This document shows, one piece after another, positions 18,861 through 27,613 of a DNA stretch of 64,000 bases. The translations under genes and the position numbers were made by a program. The stretch is from Pseudomonas muyukensis (GTDB taxonomy: Bacteria; Pseudomonadota; Gammaproteobacteria; Pseudomonadales; Pseudomonadaceae): contig NZ_CP077073.1 in assembly GCF_019139535.1 (NCBI RefSeq), positions 1,872,001-1,936,000 on the forward strand, given 5' to 3'. The number at the start of each line of letters is the position of its first letter. Positions within the stretch are counted from its first letter, which is position 1. Below the pieces are notes generated by a model, which saw only the letters and a list, made by a program, of their open reading frames with translations, had not been told where the DNA came from and searched no databases.

Positions 18861-19531
18861 GCGCGGGCCTCGAGCACATAGCCGACGCCGCGCAGGGTGT
18901 GGATCAGCTTGTCCTCGAACGGGTCGTCGATCTTCGCCCGCAGGCGGCGGATCGACACTTCCACCACGTTGGTGTCGCAGTCGAAGTTCATGTCCCACAC
19001 CAGCGAGATGATCTGCGTGCGTGACAGCACCTCGCCGCTCTGGCGCATCAGCAGGTGCAGCAGGGCGAACTCCTTGGCGGTCAGATCGATGCGCTGGCCG
19101 CCGCGCCAGGCGCGGTGACGGCCGGGATCGAGCTCCAGGTCGGCGACCTTCAGCGTGCTCGGTTGCAGGTGCTGGTCGTTGCGCCGCAGCAGGCTGCGGA
19201 TGCGTGCCAGCAGCTCGGGGAACTCGAACGGCTTGAGCAGGTAGTCGTCGGCGCCCAGGTCCAGGCCCTTGACCCGGTCGGCCAGGCGGCCGTGGGCGGT
19301 GAGCATCATGATCCGCGTGGAGGACTCGGCGCGCAGGCGCTGCAACACCCCCCAGCCGTCCAGCTCGGGCAGGTTGACGTCGAGGATCACCAGGTCATAG
19401 GCCTGCTGGCGGGCCAGGTGCAGGCCGTCGGTGCCGGTGTGGGCGCAGTCGACCACATAGCCGTTCTCGCGCAGGCCTTGCTGCAGGTAGTCGGCGGTGC
19501 GGGGTTCGTCCTCGATAATCAGTAGGCGCAT
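18857..19531 (-). CDS. Heavy-metal-type response regulator (CopR/CzcR/CusR-like)
   Basis: A 224-residue OmpR-family regulator. The receiver has Asp51 ([14 protein letters not shown]) and the LLKPFEF lysine. The winged helix at about residues 125-222 ends [12 protein letters not shown]. The segment [18 protein letters not shown] with [10 protein letters not shown] matches the heavy-metal regulator family. I use the ATG at 19531; the 20-residue upstream extension is not family-like. No metal efflux gene is adjacent, so its targets lie elsewhere. Confidence 0.85.
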   Translation of the reverse strand: MRLLIIEDEPRTADYLQQGLRENGYVVDCAHTGTDGLHLARQQAYDLVILDVNLPELDGWGVLQRLRAESSTRIMMLTAHGRLADRVKGLDLGADDYLLKPFEFPELLARIRSLLRRNDQHLQPSTLKVADLELDPGRHRAWRGGQRIDLTAKEFALLHLLMRQSGEVLSRTQIISLVWDMNFDCDTNVVEVSIRRLRAKIDDPFEDKLIHTLRGVGYVLEARA

Positions 19532-19566
19532 GCTCGGGCTCGGTTCGATGAAAGGGGGCAATTCTC

Positions 19567-19589
19567 GACCCTGTAGTGACATCAGGGTC
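19567..19589. promoter_or_regulatory. Inverted repeat, candidate regulator box
   Basis: GACCCTG, 9 bp, CAGGGTC: perfect 7-bp arms, 36 bp before the response-regulator start. The position suits an operator, possibly autoregulatory, although the sequence differs from the usual TGACA-rich metal-regulator boxes. Confidence 0.35.
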
Positions 19590-19682
19590 AACTGGCGAGG
19601 ATGTTACTGGATGCGAATGGGCAAGCGGCGGGGATTGCGTATTTGTAATGTGGGGGTCATCTGGGTGACAGGGCCCGCCGCG

Positions 19683-19748
19683 TTTGCCAGCAAGGCTGGC
19701 TCCTACAGTGTTGCCGCCGATCCTGTAGGAGCCAGCCTTGCTGGCGAA
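19683..19748. repeat. REP inverted pair (family B)
   Basis: TTGCCAGCAAGGCTGGCTCC..TACA pairs with TGTA..GGAGCCAGCCTTGCTGGCGAA across about 17 bp; each half also folds on itself (GCCAGCAAGGCTGGC). Confidence 0.85.
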
Positions 19749-19848
19749 TGCGCCTGACCTTGCAGCACTGTAATGTCTGGCTCACCTTGCTGTTAGCTGC
19801 GCCTTGGCATGCTGGCCCTGTCGAAACGGTTTTCACGAGGCAAGCACG

Positions 19849-20052
19849 ATGAACCTGACCAAGTACCTGCTGCTGGCGATCCTCGCCCTGGGCAGCACCA
19901 GCGTTTTCGCCGAGGGTGGCGCGGAGCGTTCGAAGCAATTCTGGCAAGCATTCCGCGATGACCAGGCGCGCCTGTACGGTGACAAGCAGCAGGCGCTGGC
20001 CGAGCGCGAACGCAAGGCCGAGGAGAAGGCCCGCGAGCTGGCCAAGGATTGA
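19849..20052 (+). CDS. Small exported protein of unknown function
   Basis: A 67-residue protein. The signal peptide is about residues 1-22 (MNLTKYLLLAILALGSTSVFA), leaving a mature chain of about 45 residues that is strongly charged and predicted helical (QQALAERERKAEEKARELA), likely a short coiled coil. ACGAGGCAAGC precedes the ATG and a strong terminator follows, so it is a true monocistronic gene. I do not recognise a family. Confidence 0.75.
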   Translation: MNLTKYLLLAILALGSTSVFAEGGAERSKQFWQAFRDDQARLYGDKQQALAERERKAEEKARELAKD

Positions 20053-20099
20053 GTCGTACACCCCTGCGCCGCGACAGCTCCACGGCGCAGGGGGCTTGC

Positions 20100-20123
20100 G
20101 GCGCCCTTTGGGGCGCCTTTTTT
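20100..20123 (+). terminator. Rho-independent terminator after small exported protein gene
   Basis: GGCGCCC-TTTG-GGGCGCC type stem with a TTTTTT tail. The T tract runs into the cmoB stop codon on the other strand. Confidence 0.85.
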
Positions 20124-21078
20124 ATTTGCGCGCCAGCAAGGTGGCGCGGCGCGGTGCCGGCAGGCCTTCGAGGGTCTTGCCGTGGTCGGCCGGGTCGAGG
20201 AAGTCGCCGAGGGACTGGTAGCGCATCCACTCGGTGCTGCGCTGTTCCTCGACGCTGGTGACGCTGACGTCGACGCAGCGCACATCGCTGAAGCCGGCGC
20301 GGCGCAGCCAGCGCTCCAGCGCCGGCACCGACGGCAGGAACCACACGTTGCGCATCTGCGCGTAGCGGTCCTCGGGCACCAGTACCTGGTTTTCGTCACC
20401 TTCGATCACCAGGGTTTCCAGTACCAGCTCGCCGCCCTTGACCAGGCAGTCCTTGAGTGCCAACAGGTGCTCGATGGGCGAGCGACGGTGGTAGAACACG
20501 CCCATGGAGAACACGGTGTCGAAGCCTTCGAGGTTGGCCGGCAGCTCTTCCAGGGCGAACGGCAGGTGCCAGGCCGGGAGCTCAGGCAGGTACTGCTGCA
20601 CCGCCTGGAACTGGCAGAAGAACAGCCAGTTGGGGTCGACGCCGATGACCATGTCGGCGCCGGCACCGAGCATGCGCCACTGGTAGTAGCCATTGCCGCA
20701 GCCAACGTCGAGCACGCGCTTGCCCTTGAGGTCCAGGTGCGGGGCGACCCGCGACCATTTCCAGTCCGAGCGCCATTCGGTGTCGACATGCACGCCGAAC
20801 AGCTCGAACGGGCCCTTGCGCCAGGGCGACAGGCCCATCAGTGCCTGGCGCATCTGTGCCCGGGTGGCATCGTCGCAGGGGCAATCCAGGCGCAGCCCGT
20901 CGACCAGGTCGATTTCGCTGGGCGTCAGGCGTGGCAGTGCCTCGAGGGCGCCGCGCCAGCGATCGAGGTCGCCGTGGCCCTTTTCCAGCTTGGTTGCGAG
21001 TTGCGCCTGCAGGCCCTGGGACCAGGTGGCAAGGGGCGTGCCCGCCAGGCGGCGGACGAGGGGGGACAGATCGATCAT
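20122..21078 (-). CDS. cmoB: tRNA U34 carboxymethyltransferase CmoB
   Basis: A 318-residue enzyme that transfers the carboxymethyl group of carboxy-S-adenosyl-L-methionine to 5-hydroxyuridine 34 of several tRNAs, giving cmo5U. It has a Rossmann-type methyltransferase core with the [17 protein letters not shown] motif near residue 125 and the [15 protein letters not shown] motif near residue 190. Its ATG overlaps the cmoA stop codon (ATGA), fixing the start; the longer open frame upstream is the antisense of cmoA in another frame. Confidence 0.96.
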   Translation of the reverse strand: MIDLSPLVRRLAGTPLATWSQGLQAQLATKLEKGHGDLDRWRGALEALPRLTPSEIDLVDGLRLDCPCDDATRAQMRQALMGLSPWRKGPFELFGVHVDTEWRSDWKWSRVAPHLDLKGKRVLDVGCGNGYYQWRMLGAGADMVIGVDPNWLFFCQFQAVQQYLPELPAWHLPFALEELPANLEGFDTVFSMGVFYHRRSPIEHLLALKDCLVKGGELVLETLVIEGDENQVLVPEDRYAQMRNVWFLPSVPALERWLRRAGFSDVRCVDVSVTSVEEQRSTEWMRYQSLGDFLDPADHGKTLEGLPAPRRATLLARK

Positions 21079-21818
21079 GGCAGGGCTATCAGCGAGGCGA
21101 AGTTGAGGCATTGGAACCAGGGCACCACCTTGGAGAACCCGGCGGCGCGCAGGCGCTGCTGATGGGTTTCCAGGGTGTCGGGCTTCATCACGTGCTCGAT
21201 GGCGCTGCGTTTCTGGGCAATTTCCAGTTCGCTGTAGCCATTGGCCCGCTTGAAGTCCAGGTGCAGGTCGTTGAGCAGTTGCTGTTGCTGGTCGTCGGCG
21301 AAACGCAGTTTCTCCGAGAGGATCAGCGCGCCGCCGGGCAGCAGGGCCTGGCGGATGCGCCCGAGCAGCTCGAGACGCTGTTCGGGGGCGATGAACTGCA
21401 GGGTGAAGTTCATCGCCACCACCGAGGCCGGCTCGAAGGGCAGGCTGAGAATGTCGGCCTCGACCACCTGCACCGCCAGCAGCTCCTGGAACATCGAGTC
21501 CTGGGCGGTGAGGTACTGGCGGCAGCGTTCGACCATGGCCGCAGAGTTGTCCACCGCGATCACCCGGCAACCCTCGGCGCGCACGTGCCGGCGCAGGGCC
21601 TGGCTCACCGCGCCCAGCGAGGCGCCGAGGTCGTACAGCGCCGAGTGCGGCTGGGCGAAGCGCGCGGCCAGCACGCCGAGGTTCTCGACGATGGTCGGGT
21701 AACCGGGCACCGAGCGCTTGATCATGTCCGGGAACACCTGCACCACGTCTTCGTTGAAGACGAAGTCAGGCACCTGCTCCAGGGGTTGGGCGAATAGGCG
21801 GTCGGGTTGTTTGCTCAC
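21075..21818 (-). CDS. cmoA: Carboxy-S-adenosyl-L-methionine synthase CmoA
   Basis: A 247-residue enzyme that makes carboxy-SAM from SAM and prephenate, the donor for CmoB. It shows the N-terminal [21 protein letters not shown] segment, [11 protein letters not shown] as the SAM-binding loop and [14 protein letters not shown]. Overlap with cmoB by 4 bp makes this a two-gene operon. Confidence 0.96.
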   Translation of the reverse strand: MSKQPDRLFAQPLEQVPDFVFNEDVVQVFPDMIKRSVPGYPTIVENLGVLAARFAQPHSALYDLGASLGAVSQALRRHVRAEGCRVIAVDNSAAMVERCRQYLTAQDSMFQELLAVQVVEADILSLPFEPASVVAMNFTLQFIAPEQRLELLGRIRQALLPGGALILSEKLRFADDQQQQLLNDLHLDFKRANGYSELEIAQKRSAIEHVMKPDTLETHQQRLRAAGFSKVVPWFQCLNFASLIALP

Positions 21819-21907
21819 GGTGGGTCCAGGCGGCTGGCAATCTACAGGGGCGGCATTCTAGCCAAACCGCGGCGCGCTTGCATGACTGGCTGACCGGCGC
21901 CGTCCGT

Positions 21908-22300
21908 TCACTGCACCCGGATGGCGCAATCGAAGGTTTGCACCGGGCGCACTTCCGGGGCCCAGGGTTGCTGGTAGACCAGGATCAGGTGGCCCTCGCC
22001 TGCGGCCTTGGCCTGGAAGCGCCAGGTGGACAGCCCGCCGCTGCCGACGAGGCCGGCTTGCTCTGGGGAGTTGTACACCTCGGGGCCGAGGCTGCGCAGG
22101 ATCTCCGAGGCGGGGTTGTGCACCAGCCAGCGATAGCCGGTGGTGGGGTTGCTGGGCAGGGTGAGGGTCATGCTCTGGCCGACGACCAGGCGCTTGGGGC
22201 ACTCGCTTTCGCCGTCCAGTTCGACTGTACGTTGTGGCTGCTGGGCGCAGGCGGCGAGCAAGGCAAGGGCGGCGGGAACGAGTAGGCGAGGTAGGGACAT
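21908..22300 (-). CDS. Chagasin-type (I42) protease inhibitor lipoprotein
   Basis: A 130-residue exported lipoprotein. The signal peptide MSLPRLLVPAALALLAAC ends in a lipobox with Cys18. The mature part has the I42/chagasin loops: SNPTTGYRW (inhibitor loop 1), GSGGLSTWRFQAKAAGEG and QPWAPE. Chagasin-like proteins inhibit cysteine peptidases of the papain family. The shorter start at 22300 is used because it gives a proper lipoprotein signal; further upstream the frame runs into a REP. Target protease unknown. Confidence 0.8.
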   Translation of the reverse strand: MSLPRLLVPAALALLAACAQQPQRTVELDGESECPKRLVVGQSMTLTLPSNPTTGYRWLVHNPASEILRSLGPEVYNSPEQAGLVGSGGLSTWRFQAKAAGEGHLILVYQQPWAPEVRPVQTFDCAIRVQ

Positions 22301-22390
22301 GATGGCTCCTGAAGCTGGAATGGCCTGAGGATAACCGAAGCCGGTGAAAAGTTGTGATGGCAGTGTTGGCGCCCTATTGCCACGCGCGAT

Positions 22391-22512
22391 CCCTGTAGGA
22401 GCGGCCTTGTGTCGCGAAAGGGCCGCAAAGCGGCCCCAGCTATCTCCAAGTGAGCCAGAGATCCTTGGGGCGCTTCGCACCCCTTTCGCGACACAAGGCC
22501 GCTCCTACAGGG
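22391..22512. repeat. REP inverted pair (family A) between lon and inhibitor gene
   Basis: CCCTGTAGGAGCGGCCTTGT...GCGAAAGGG at one end and CCCTTTCGCGACACAAGGCC...CTACAGGG at the other: about 32-bp near-perfect arms, with an internal GGCCGC/GCGGCC hairpin. Confidence 0.88.
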
Positions 22513-22548
22513 AGAGGTGCAAACCCTCGGGCGCATCCGGCAGGGGGA

Positions 22549-24969
22549 TCAGAACAGCACCTTCGCCACGTCGGCGAAGCGCTTGGCGAAGTGCACGGTC
22601 AGCCCTTCCTTCAGGTAATCCGGCAGCTCGGCGAAATCACCGCGGTTGGCCTCGGGCAGGATCAGCTCGAAGATCTTCTGGCGCCGCGCGGCGATCACTT
22701 TCTCGCGTACTCCGCCAATCGGCAGCACCTGGCCGGTCAGGGTCAGCTCGCCGGTCATGGCCACGCCCTTCTTCGGCGCTTGATCGCGGGCCAGGGACAG
22801 CAGGGCGCTGGCCATGGTCACCCCGGCGCTGGGGCCGTCCTTGGGCGTGGCGCCTTCGGGTACGTGCAGGTGAATGAAGGCCTCGTTGAAGTAGCCCGGC
22901 GTACCGCCGAACTGCTTGAGGTTCGAGCTGATGTAGCTGTAGGCGATTTCTGCCGATTCTTTCATCACATCCCCCAACTGCCCGGTGAGCTTGAGGCCTC
23001 GGTTCAGGCTGTGGATGTGCGTGGCCTCGATCGGTAGGGTCGCGCCACCCATGCTGGTCCAGGCCAGGCCAGTGATCACGCCCTTGCCGGCCAGCACCTG
23101 CTCGCTGCGGAACACCGGCATGCCCAGGGCCGGCTCGAGGTCCTTGGCGGCGATCTTGAGCTTGGCGTCGGGATCCTCCAGCAGCTTGACCACCGACTTG
23201 CGTACCAGCTTGCCCAGCTGTTTCTCCAGCTGGCGCACCCCGGCTTCGCGGGCGTAACCCTCGATCACCGCGCGCAGGGCGGCGTCGTTGATGCTCAGGC
23301 TGGTCTTGGCCACGCCGGCCTTGTCCAGTTGCTTGGGCCACAGGTGGCGCTTGGCGATGGCCAGCTTCTCTTCGGTGATATAGCCGGACAGGCGAATCAC
23401 TTCCATGCGGTCGAGCAACGGGCCCGGGATCGAGTCGAGGGTGTTGGCGGTACAGACGAACAAGACCTTGGACAGGTCCAGGCGCAGGTCCAGGTAGTGG
23501 TCGAGGAAGTCGACGTTCTGCTCGGGGTCGAGGGTTTCCAGCAGTGCCGAGGCCGGGTCGCCCTGGTAGCTCTGGCCCATCTTGTCGATCTCGTCGAGCA
23601 TGATCACCGGGTTCATCACCTCGACCTCTTTCAGCGCCTGCACCAGCTTGCCCGGCTGGGCGCCGATGTAGGTGCGGCGGTGGCCCTTGATCTCGGCCTC
23701 GTCGCGCATGCCGCCGACACTGAAACGGTAGAACGGCCGGCCAAGGGATTCGGCGATGGACTTGCCGATGCTGGTCTTGCCCACCCCAGGCGGGCCCACC
23801 AGCAGCACGATGGAACCGCTGATCTCGCCCTTCCAGGCGCCGACGGCGAGGAACTCGAGGATGCGCTCCTTGATGTCGTCGAGCCCGGCGTGGTGGCGGT
23901 CGAGCACCTTGCGCGCGTGCTTGAGATCGAGCTTGTCCTTGCCGTACACGCCCCAGGGCAGGGCGGTGGCCCATTCGAGGTAGTTGCGGGTGACGGCGTA
24001 CTCCGGCGAGCCGGTCTCGAGGATGGCCAGCTTGCCCATTTCTTCGTCGATGCGCTTTTGCGCCTGGTCGGGCAGGGTCTTGCCTTGCAGGCGCTGCTCG
24101 AACTGCTCCAGGTCGGCGCTGCGGTCGTCCTTGGTCAGGCCGAGTTCCTGCTGGATGACCTTGAGCTGTTCCTTGAGGAAGAACTCACGCTGATGTTCGC
24201 CGATCTGCCGGTTTACCTCCGCGGAAATCTCGTTCTGCAGGCGCGCGACCTCGACCTCCTTGCGCAACATCGGCAGCACCTTCTCCATGCGCTTGAGCAT
24301 GGGCACGCAGTCGAGCACTTCCTGCAACTGGTTGCCGGTGGCCGAGGTCAGGGCGGCGGCGAAGTCGGTGAGCGGCGATGGGTCGTTGGGGCTGAAGCGG
24401 TTGAGGTAGTTCTTCAACTCTTCGCTGTACAGCGGGTTGAGCGGCAGCAGCTCCTTGATCGCGTTGATCAGGGCCATGCCGTAGGCCTTCACCTCGTCGG
24501 TGGGGTCGGCGGGCTGGCGCGGGTATTCGACTTCGACCAGGTAGGGCGGGCGGTGGTGCTTGAGCCAGGTGCGGATACGCACCCGGGTCAGGCCCTGGGC
24601 GACGAACTGCAGCTTGCCGCCTTCGCGGCTGGCGTGGTGCACCTTCACCAGGGTGCCGTATTCGGGCAGGGCCTGGGTGTCGAAGTGGCGGTGGTCTTCG
24701 GCCGGGGTGTCCATGAAGAACAGCGCCAGCGAATGGTGCGGGGTCTTGGCGACCAGGTCGAGGGTTTCGGCCCAGGGTTCTTCGTTGACGATCACCGGCA
24801 GTACCTGCGCGGGGAAGAACGGGCGGTTGTGGATCGGGATCACGTAGACCTTGTCCGGCAGTTGCTGGCCGGGCAGGGCGAGGTGGTGGCCGGGTTCGGC
24901 CGCGGGATCGAGGTGATCGACTGCGCTGTGTTCGTCGGGGTGTTCCGGGAAATCCTGCTGGTCGCTCAT
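22549..24969 (-). CDS. lon: ATP-dependent Lon protease (Lon-2/AsrA type)
   Basis: An 806-residue AAA+ protease. The N-terminal substrate domain starts VIPIHNRPFFPAQVLPVIV. The ATPase part has Walker A GPPGVGKTS and Walker B VIMLDEIDKMG. The C-terminal serine protease domain has the Ser714-Lys757 dyad (KDGPSAGVT; REKVIAA). The slightly unusual N-terminus (HPDEHSAVDHLD) and 806-residue length resemble the second Lon of pseudomonads, called AsrA in P. aeruginosa, where it affects heat-shock and aminoglycoside responses. The clpX-linked Lon would be a separate gene outside this window. Confidence 0.92.
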   Translation of the reverse strand: MSDQQDFPEHPDEHSAVDHLDPAAEPGHHLALPGQQLPDKVYVIPIHNRPFFPAQVLPVIVNEEPWAETLDLVAKTPHHSLALFFMDTPAEDHRHFDTQALPEYGTLVKVHHASREGGKLQFVAQGLTRVRIRTWLKHHRPPYLVEVEYPRQPADPTDEVKAYGMALINAIKELLPLNPLYSEELKNYLNRFSPNDPSPLTDFAAALTSATGNQLQEVLDCVPMLKRMEKVLPMLRKEVEVARLQNEISAEVNRQIGEHQREFFLKEQLKVIQQELGLTKDDRSADLEQFEQRLQGKTLPDQAQKRIDEEMGKLAILETGSPEYAVTRNYLEWATALPWGVYGKDKLDLKHARKVLDRHHAGLDDIKERILEFLAVGAWKGEISGSIVLLVGPPGVGKTSIGKSIAESLGRPFYRFSVGGMRDEAEIKGHRRTYIGAQPGKLVQALKEVEVMNPVIMLDEIDKMGQSYQGDPASALLETLDPEQNVDFLDHYLDLRLDLSKVLFVCTANTLDSIPGPLLDRMEVIRLSGYITEEKLAIAKRHLWPKQLDKAGVAKTSLSINDAALRAVIEGYAREAGVRQLEKQLGKLVRKSVVKLLEDPDAKLKIAAKDLEPALGMPVFRSEQVLAGKGVITGLAWTSMGGATLPIEATHIHSLNRGLKLTGQLGDVMKESAEIAYSYISSNLKQFGGTPGYFNEAFIHLHVPEGATPKDGPSAGVTMASALLSLARDQAPKKGVAMTGELTLTGQVLPIGGVREKVIAARRQKIFELILPEANRGDFAELPDYLKEGLTVHFAKRFADVAKVLF

Positions 24970-25030
24970 GGGGCACCTGCGTGAATGGCTATGGTGCTTA
25001 GATGGGGCGGGGCGGGGCAGGTTTCAATGG

Positions 25031-25148
25031 TGTGGGAGCGGCCTTGCGTCGCGAAAGGGCTGCAACGCAGCCCCGGAACTCCAGCAACACTGCACAGATC
25101 GCCGGGCCGCTTCGCGGCCCTTTCGCGACGCAAGGCCGCTCCCACAGG
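25031..25148. repeat. REP inverted pair (family A) between lon and gcd
   Basis: TGTGGGAGCGGCCTTGCGTC..GCGAAAGGGCTGC and its inverse GGCCCTTTCGCGACGCAAGG..GCTCCCACA. A variant with GGGAG and GCGTC instead of AGGAG and TGTC. Confidence 0.85.
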
Positions 25149-25170
25149 GCTGTACCTGTGGGGGCAGCGT

Positions 25171-27582
25171 TTACTCAGCTAATTTGTAAGCGATGATGTA
25201 GTCGCCCATCTTGGTGCCGAGCGAGCCATGGCCGCCGGCGGTCACCAGCACGTACTGCTTGCCGTCCTTGCCGCTGTAGCTCATCGGCGTGGCCTGGCCG
25301 CCAGCCGGCAGGCGGGCTTTCCACAGCTCCTTGCCGTTGCCGGTGTCATAGGCGCGCAGGTACTGGTCCAGGGTGCCGCTGAGGAAGCCCACGCCACCGG
25401 CGGTGACCATCGAGCCGCCCATGCTCGGCACGCCCACCGGCATGCCGATCGGCACCGGGGTGCTGTCGCGGGTGGTGCCGTTCTTGTGCTTCCACACCAC
25501 CTTGTTGGTGAACAGGTCGATGGCCGCCACATAACCCCAGGCCGGGGCCTGGCAGGGGATGCCCAGCGGCGACATGAACGGGTGCATGGTCACCGCGTAC
25601 GGCGCGCCGGTGTTCGGCTGCACGCCGCTGGTCTCGCTTTCGCGCTTGCTGCCTTCGGCCACCTGCTCGCGGGGGATCATCTTCGACACGAAGGCCATGT
25701 AGTTCGGCGAGGTGAACAGCAGCTGGCGCACCGGGTCGACCGACACGCTGCCCCAGTTGAACACGCCGACGTTGCCCGGGTAGACCAGGCTGCCCTGTTC
25801 GGACGGCGGGGTGTACTGGCCTTCGTAGCGCAGGCTGCGGAACTGGATGCGGCAGAGCATCTGGTCGAACGGCGTGGCGCCCCACATGGCCTGTTCGGTC
25901 AGTTCGGGGCCGAGCAGGTTGAGGTCGGAACGCGCCTGGGTCGGCGCGGTGTGGTCACCCTTGACGGCGCCCTGCGGCACCGGGATCTCGCGGATCGGCA
26001 CGATCGGCGTGCCGTCGCGGCGGTCGAGCACGTACAGGCTGCCCTGCTTGGTTGGCACGATGACCGCCGGCTTGACGCCGTCGTCGGTCTTCAGGTGAAC
26101 CAGGGTTGGCTGGCTGCCGACGTCCATGTCCCACAGGTCGTGGTGGGTGAACTGGTAGTTCCAGCGCGCCTTGCCGCTGGCCAGGTCCAGGGCGACGATG
26201 CCGGCGCTGTACTTCTCGGCGCCTGGGGTGCGGTCGGCGCCCCACTGGTCGGGGGTCTGGTTGCCCAGCGGCAGGTAGATCATGCCGAGGTCTTCGTCGA
26301 CGCTGGCGATCGACCACATGTTGGCCGAGTTGCGGCTGTACTGCTTGCCGTCGGCCAGGGGCTTGGTGTCGTCCGGGTTGTTGCTGTCCCAGTTCCACAC
26401 CAGGTGGCCGTCGTGCACGTCGTAGGCGCGGATCACCCCCGACGGCTCGTTGGTCGATTCGTTGTCGGTGACGTGGCCGCCGATGATCACCAGGTCACGG
26501 GTGATGGCTGCCGGCGAGGTGGAATAGTAGCCACCGGCGGTGAACGGGCCGATGCCGCGGGTCAGGTCGATCACGCCCTGGTTGGCGAAACCTTCGCAGA
26601 CCTTGCCGGTGTCGGCGTTGATGGCGATCAGGCGGGCGTCGGCGGTGGGCAGGTAGAGCCGGCGCGGGCAGGCCTGGGCCACGGCGAGGCCGGCATCGGT
26701 GATCTTCGGCGCGGGGCGGCCGTCGCGGCTGACGTAGTTGTTCTCGTCATAGTACGAGACGCCGCGGCAGGTCATGTGGGCGAAGCCCTTGAAGGTGCCC
26801 ACCGGGCTCTTGACCTGCGGGTCGAAGCGCCAGATCTCGGCGCCGGTGTCCGGGTCCAGGGCCAGTACCTTGCTGTGGGCGGTGCAGGCGTAGAGCATGC
26901 CGTTGACCTTCAGCGGGGTGTTCTGGTTGGTCAGCTCCACCGGGTCGTTTTCGGTCGGCAGGTCACCGGTGCGGATGCGCCAGGCTTCTTCCAGGCGGTA
27001 GGCGTTCTGCGGGGTGATCTGGCGCAGCGGCGAGTAGCGGTCGCCATGCTCGGTGCGCCCGTAGGCCTGCCATTCGCCGTCGGGCATCGACGGTGCGGCG
27101 CTGGCCATCTCGCTGCTGTCGCGGCCCAGCTCGCCGAACACTTCACCGGGGTGGGTGAACTGGCTGCCCAGGGCGCTGGCGCCAGAGGCGACCACGGCGA
27201 CGCTGAGCAGCGCGGTGTTGAGCTTCGTGGCCGGGCCTACCAGCGGGCGACGCGCCCACGGCAGCAACAGGACCACGCCGATGGCGAACCAGATGGCCAG
27301 GCGTGGCACCAGTTGCCACCAATCCAGGCCGACTTCCAGCAGCGCCCAGACCGTGCTGCCCAGCAGCACCAGGCCGTACAGGCCCAGGGCGATGCGGCGC
27401 ATGGCCAGCAGCAGGACGCCGGACAGGGCGAAGCCGATACCGGCGATCAGGTAGTAAAGCGAACCACCCAGCTGGCTCAGCTTGATGCCGCCGGCCAGCA
27501 GGGCCAGGCCCATCAGCAACAGCAGCACGCCCATCAGGCGCGGTAGCCAGCGGGTTCCATTCTCGGCACCGTCAGTGCTCAT
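25171..27582 (-). CDS. gcd: Quinoprotein (PQQ) glucose dehydrogenase
   Basis: An 803-residue membrane enzyme that oxidises glucose to gluconate in the periplasm and passes electrons to ubiquinone. The N-terminal about 140 residues hold five membrane helices. The rest is an eight-bladed propeller that binds PQQ, with W-motif-like stretches such as GVNWGSVSVDP and PAWGYVAAIDL and the segment TGAEIWRFDPQV. It is 31 bp downstream of oprB in the same direction, so porin and enzyme are probably one operon feeding glucose through the periplasmic route. The PQQ biosynthesis genes are elsewhere. Confidence 0.95.
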   Translation of the reverse strand: MSTDGAENGTRWLPRLMGVLLLLMGLALLAGGIKLSQLGGSLYYLIAGIGFALSGVLLLAMRRIALGLYGLVLLGSTVWALLEVGLDWWQLVPRLAIWFAIGVVLLLPWARRPLVGPATKLNTALLSVAVVASGASALGSQFTHPGEVFGELGRDSSEMASAAPSMPDGEWQAYGRTEHGDRYSPLRQITPQNAYRLEEAWRIRTGDLPTENDPVELTNQNTPLKVNGMLYACTAHSKVLALDPDTGAEIWRFDPQVKSPVGTFKGFAHMTCRGVSYYDENNYVSRDGRPAPKITDAGLAVAQACPRRLYLPTADARLIAINADTGKVCEGFANQGVIDLTRGIGPFTAGGYYSTSPAAITRDLVIIGGHVTDNESTNEPSGVIRAYDVHDGHLVWNWDSNNPDDTKPLADGKQYSRNSANMWSIASVDEDLGMIYLPLGNQTPDQWGADRTPGAEKYSAGIVALDLASGKARWNYQFTHHDLWDMDVGSQPTLVHLKTDDGVKPAVIVPTKQGSLYVLDRRDGTPIVPIREIPVPQGAVKGDHTAPTQARSDLNLLGPELTEQAMWGATPFDQMLCRIQFRSLRYEGQYTPPSEQGSLVYPGNVGVFNWGSVSVDPVRQLLFTSPNYMAFVSKMIPREQVAEGSKRESETSGVQPNTGAPYAVTMHPFMSPLGIPCQAPAWGYVAAIDLFTNKVVWKHKNGTTRDSTPVPIGMPVGVPSMGGSMVTAGGVGFLSGTLDQYLRAYDTGNGKELWKARLPAGGQATPMSYSGKDGKQYVLVTAGGHGSLGTKMGDYIIAYKLAE

Positions 27583-27613
27583 CGTCTGTTCTCCGTAGTG
27601 TGAAAGGGTCGGG

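Larger units (their letters stand above)
19532..19848. other. Divergent region upstream of metal response regulator
   Basis: The 317 bp between the regulator and a small exported-protein gene contain the inverted repeat at 19567-19589 and the REP hairpin at 19683-19748. I see no gene in it. Confidence 0.6.
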
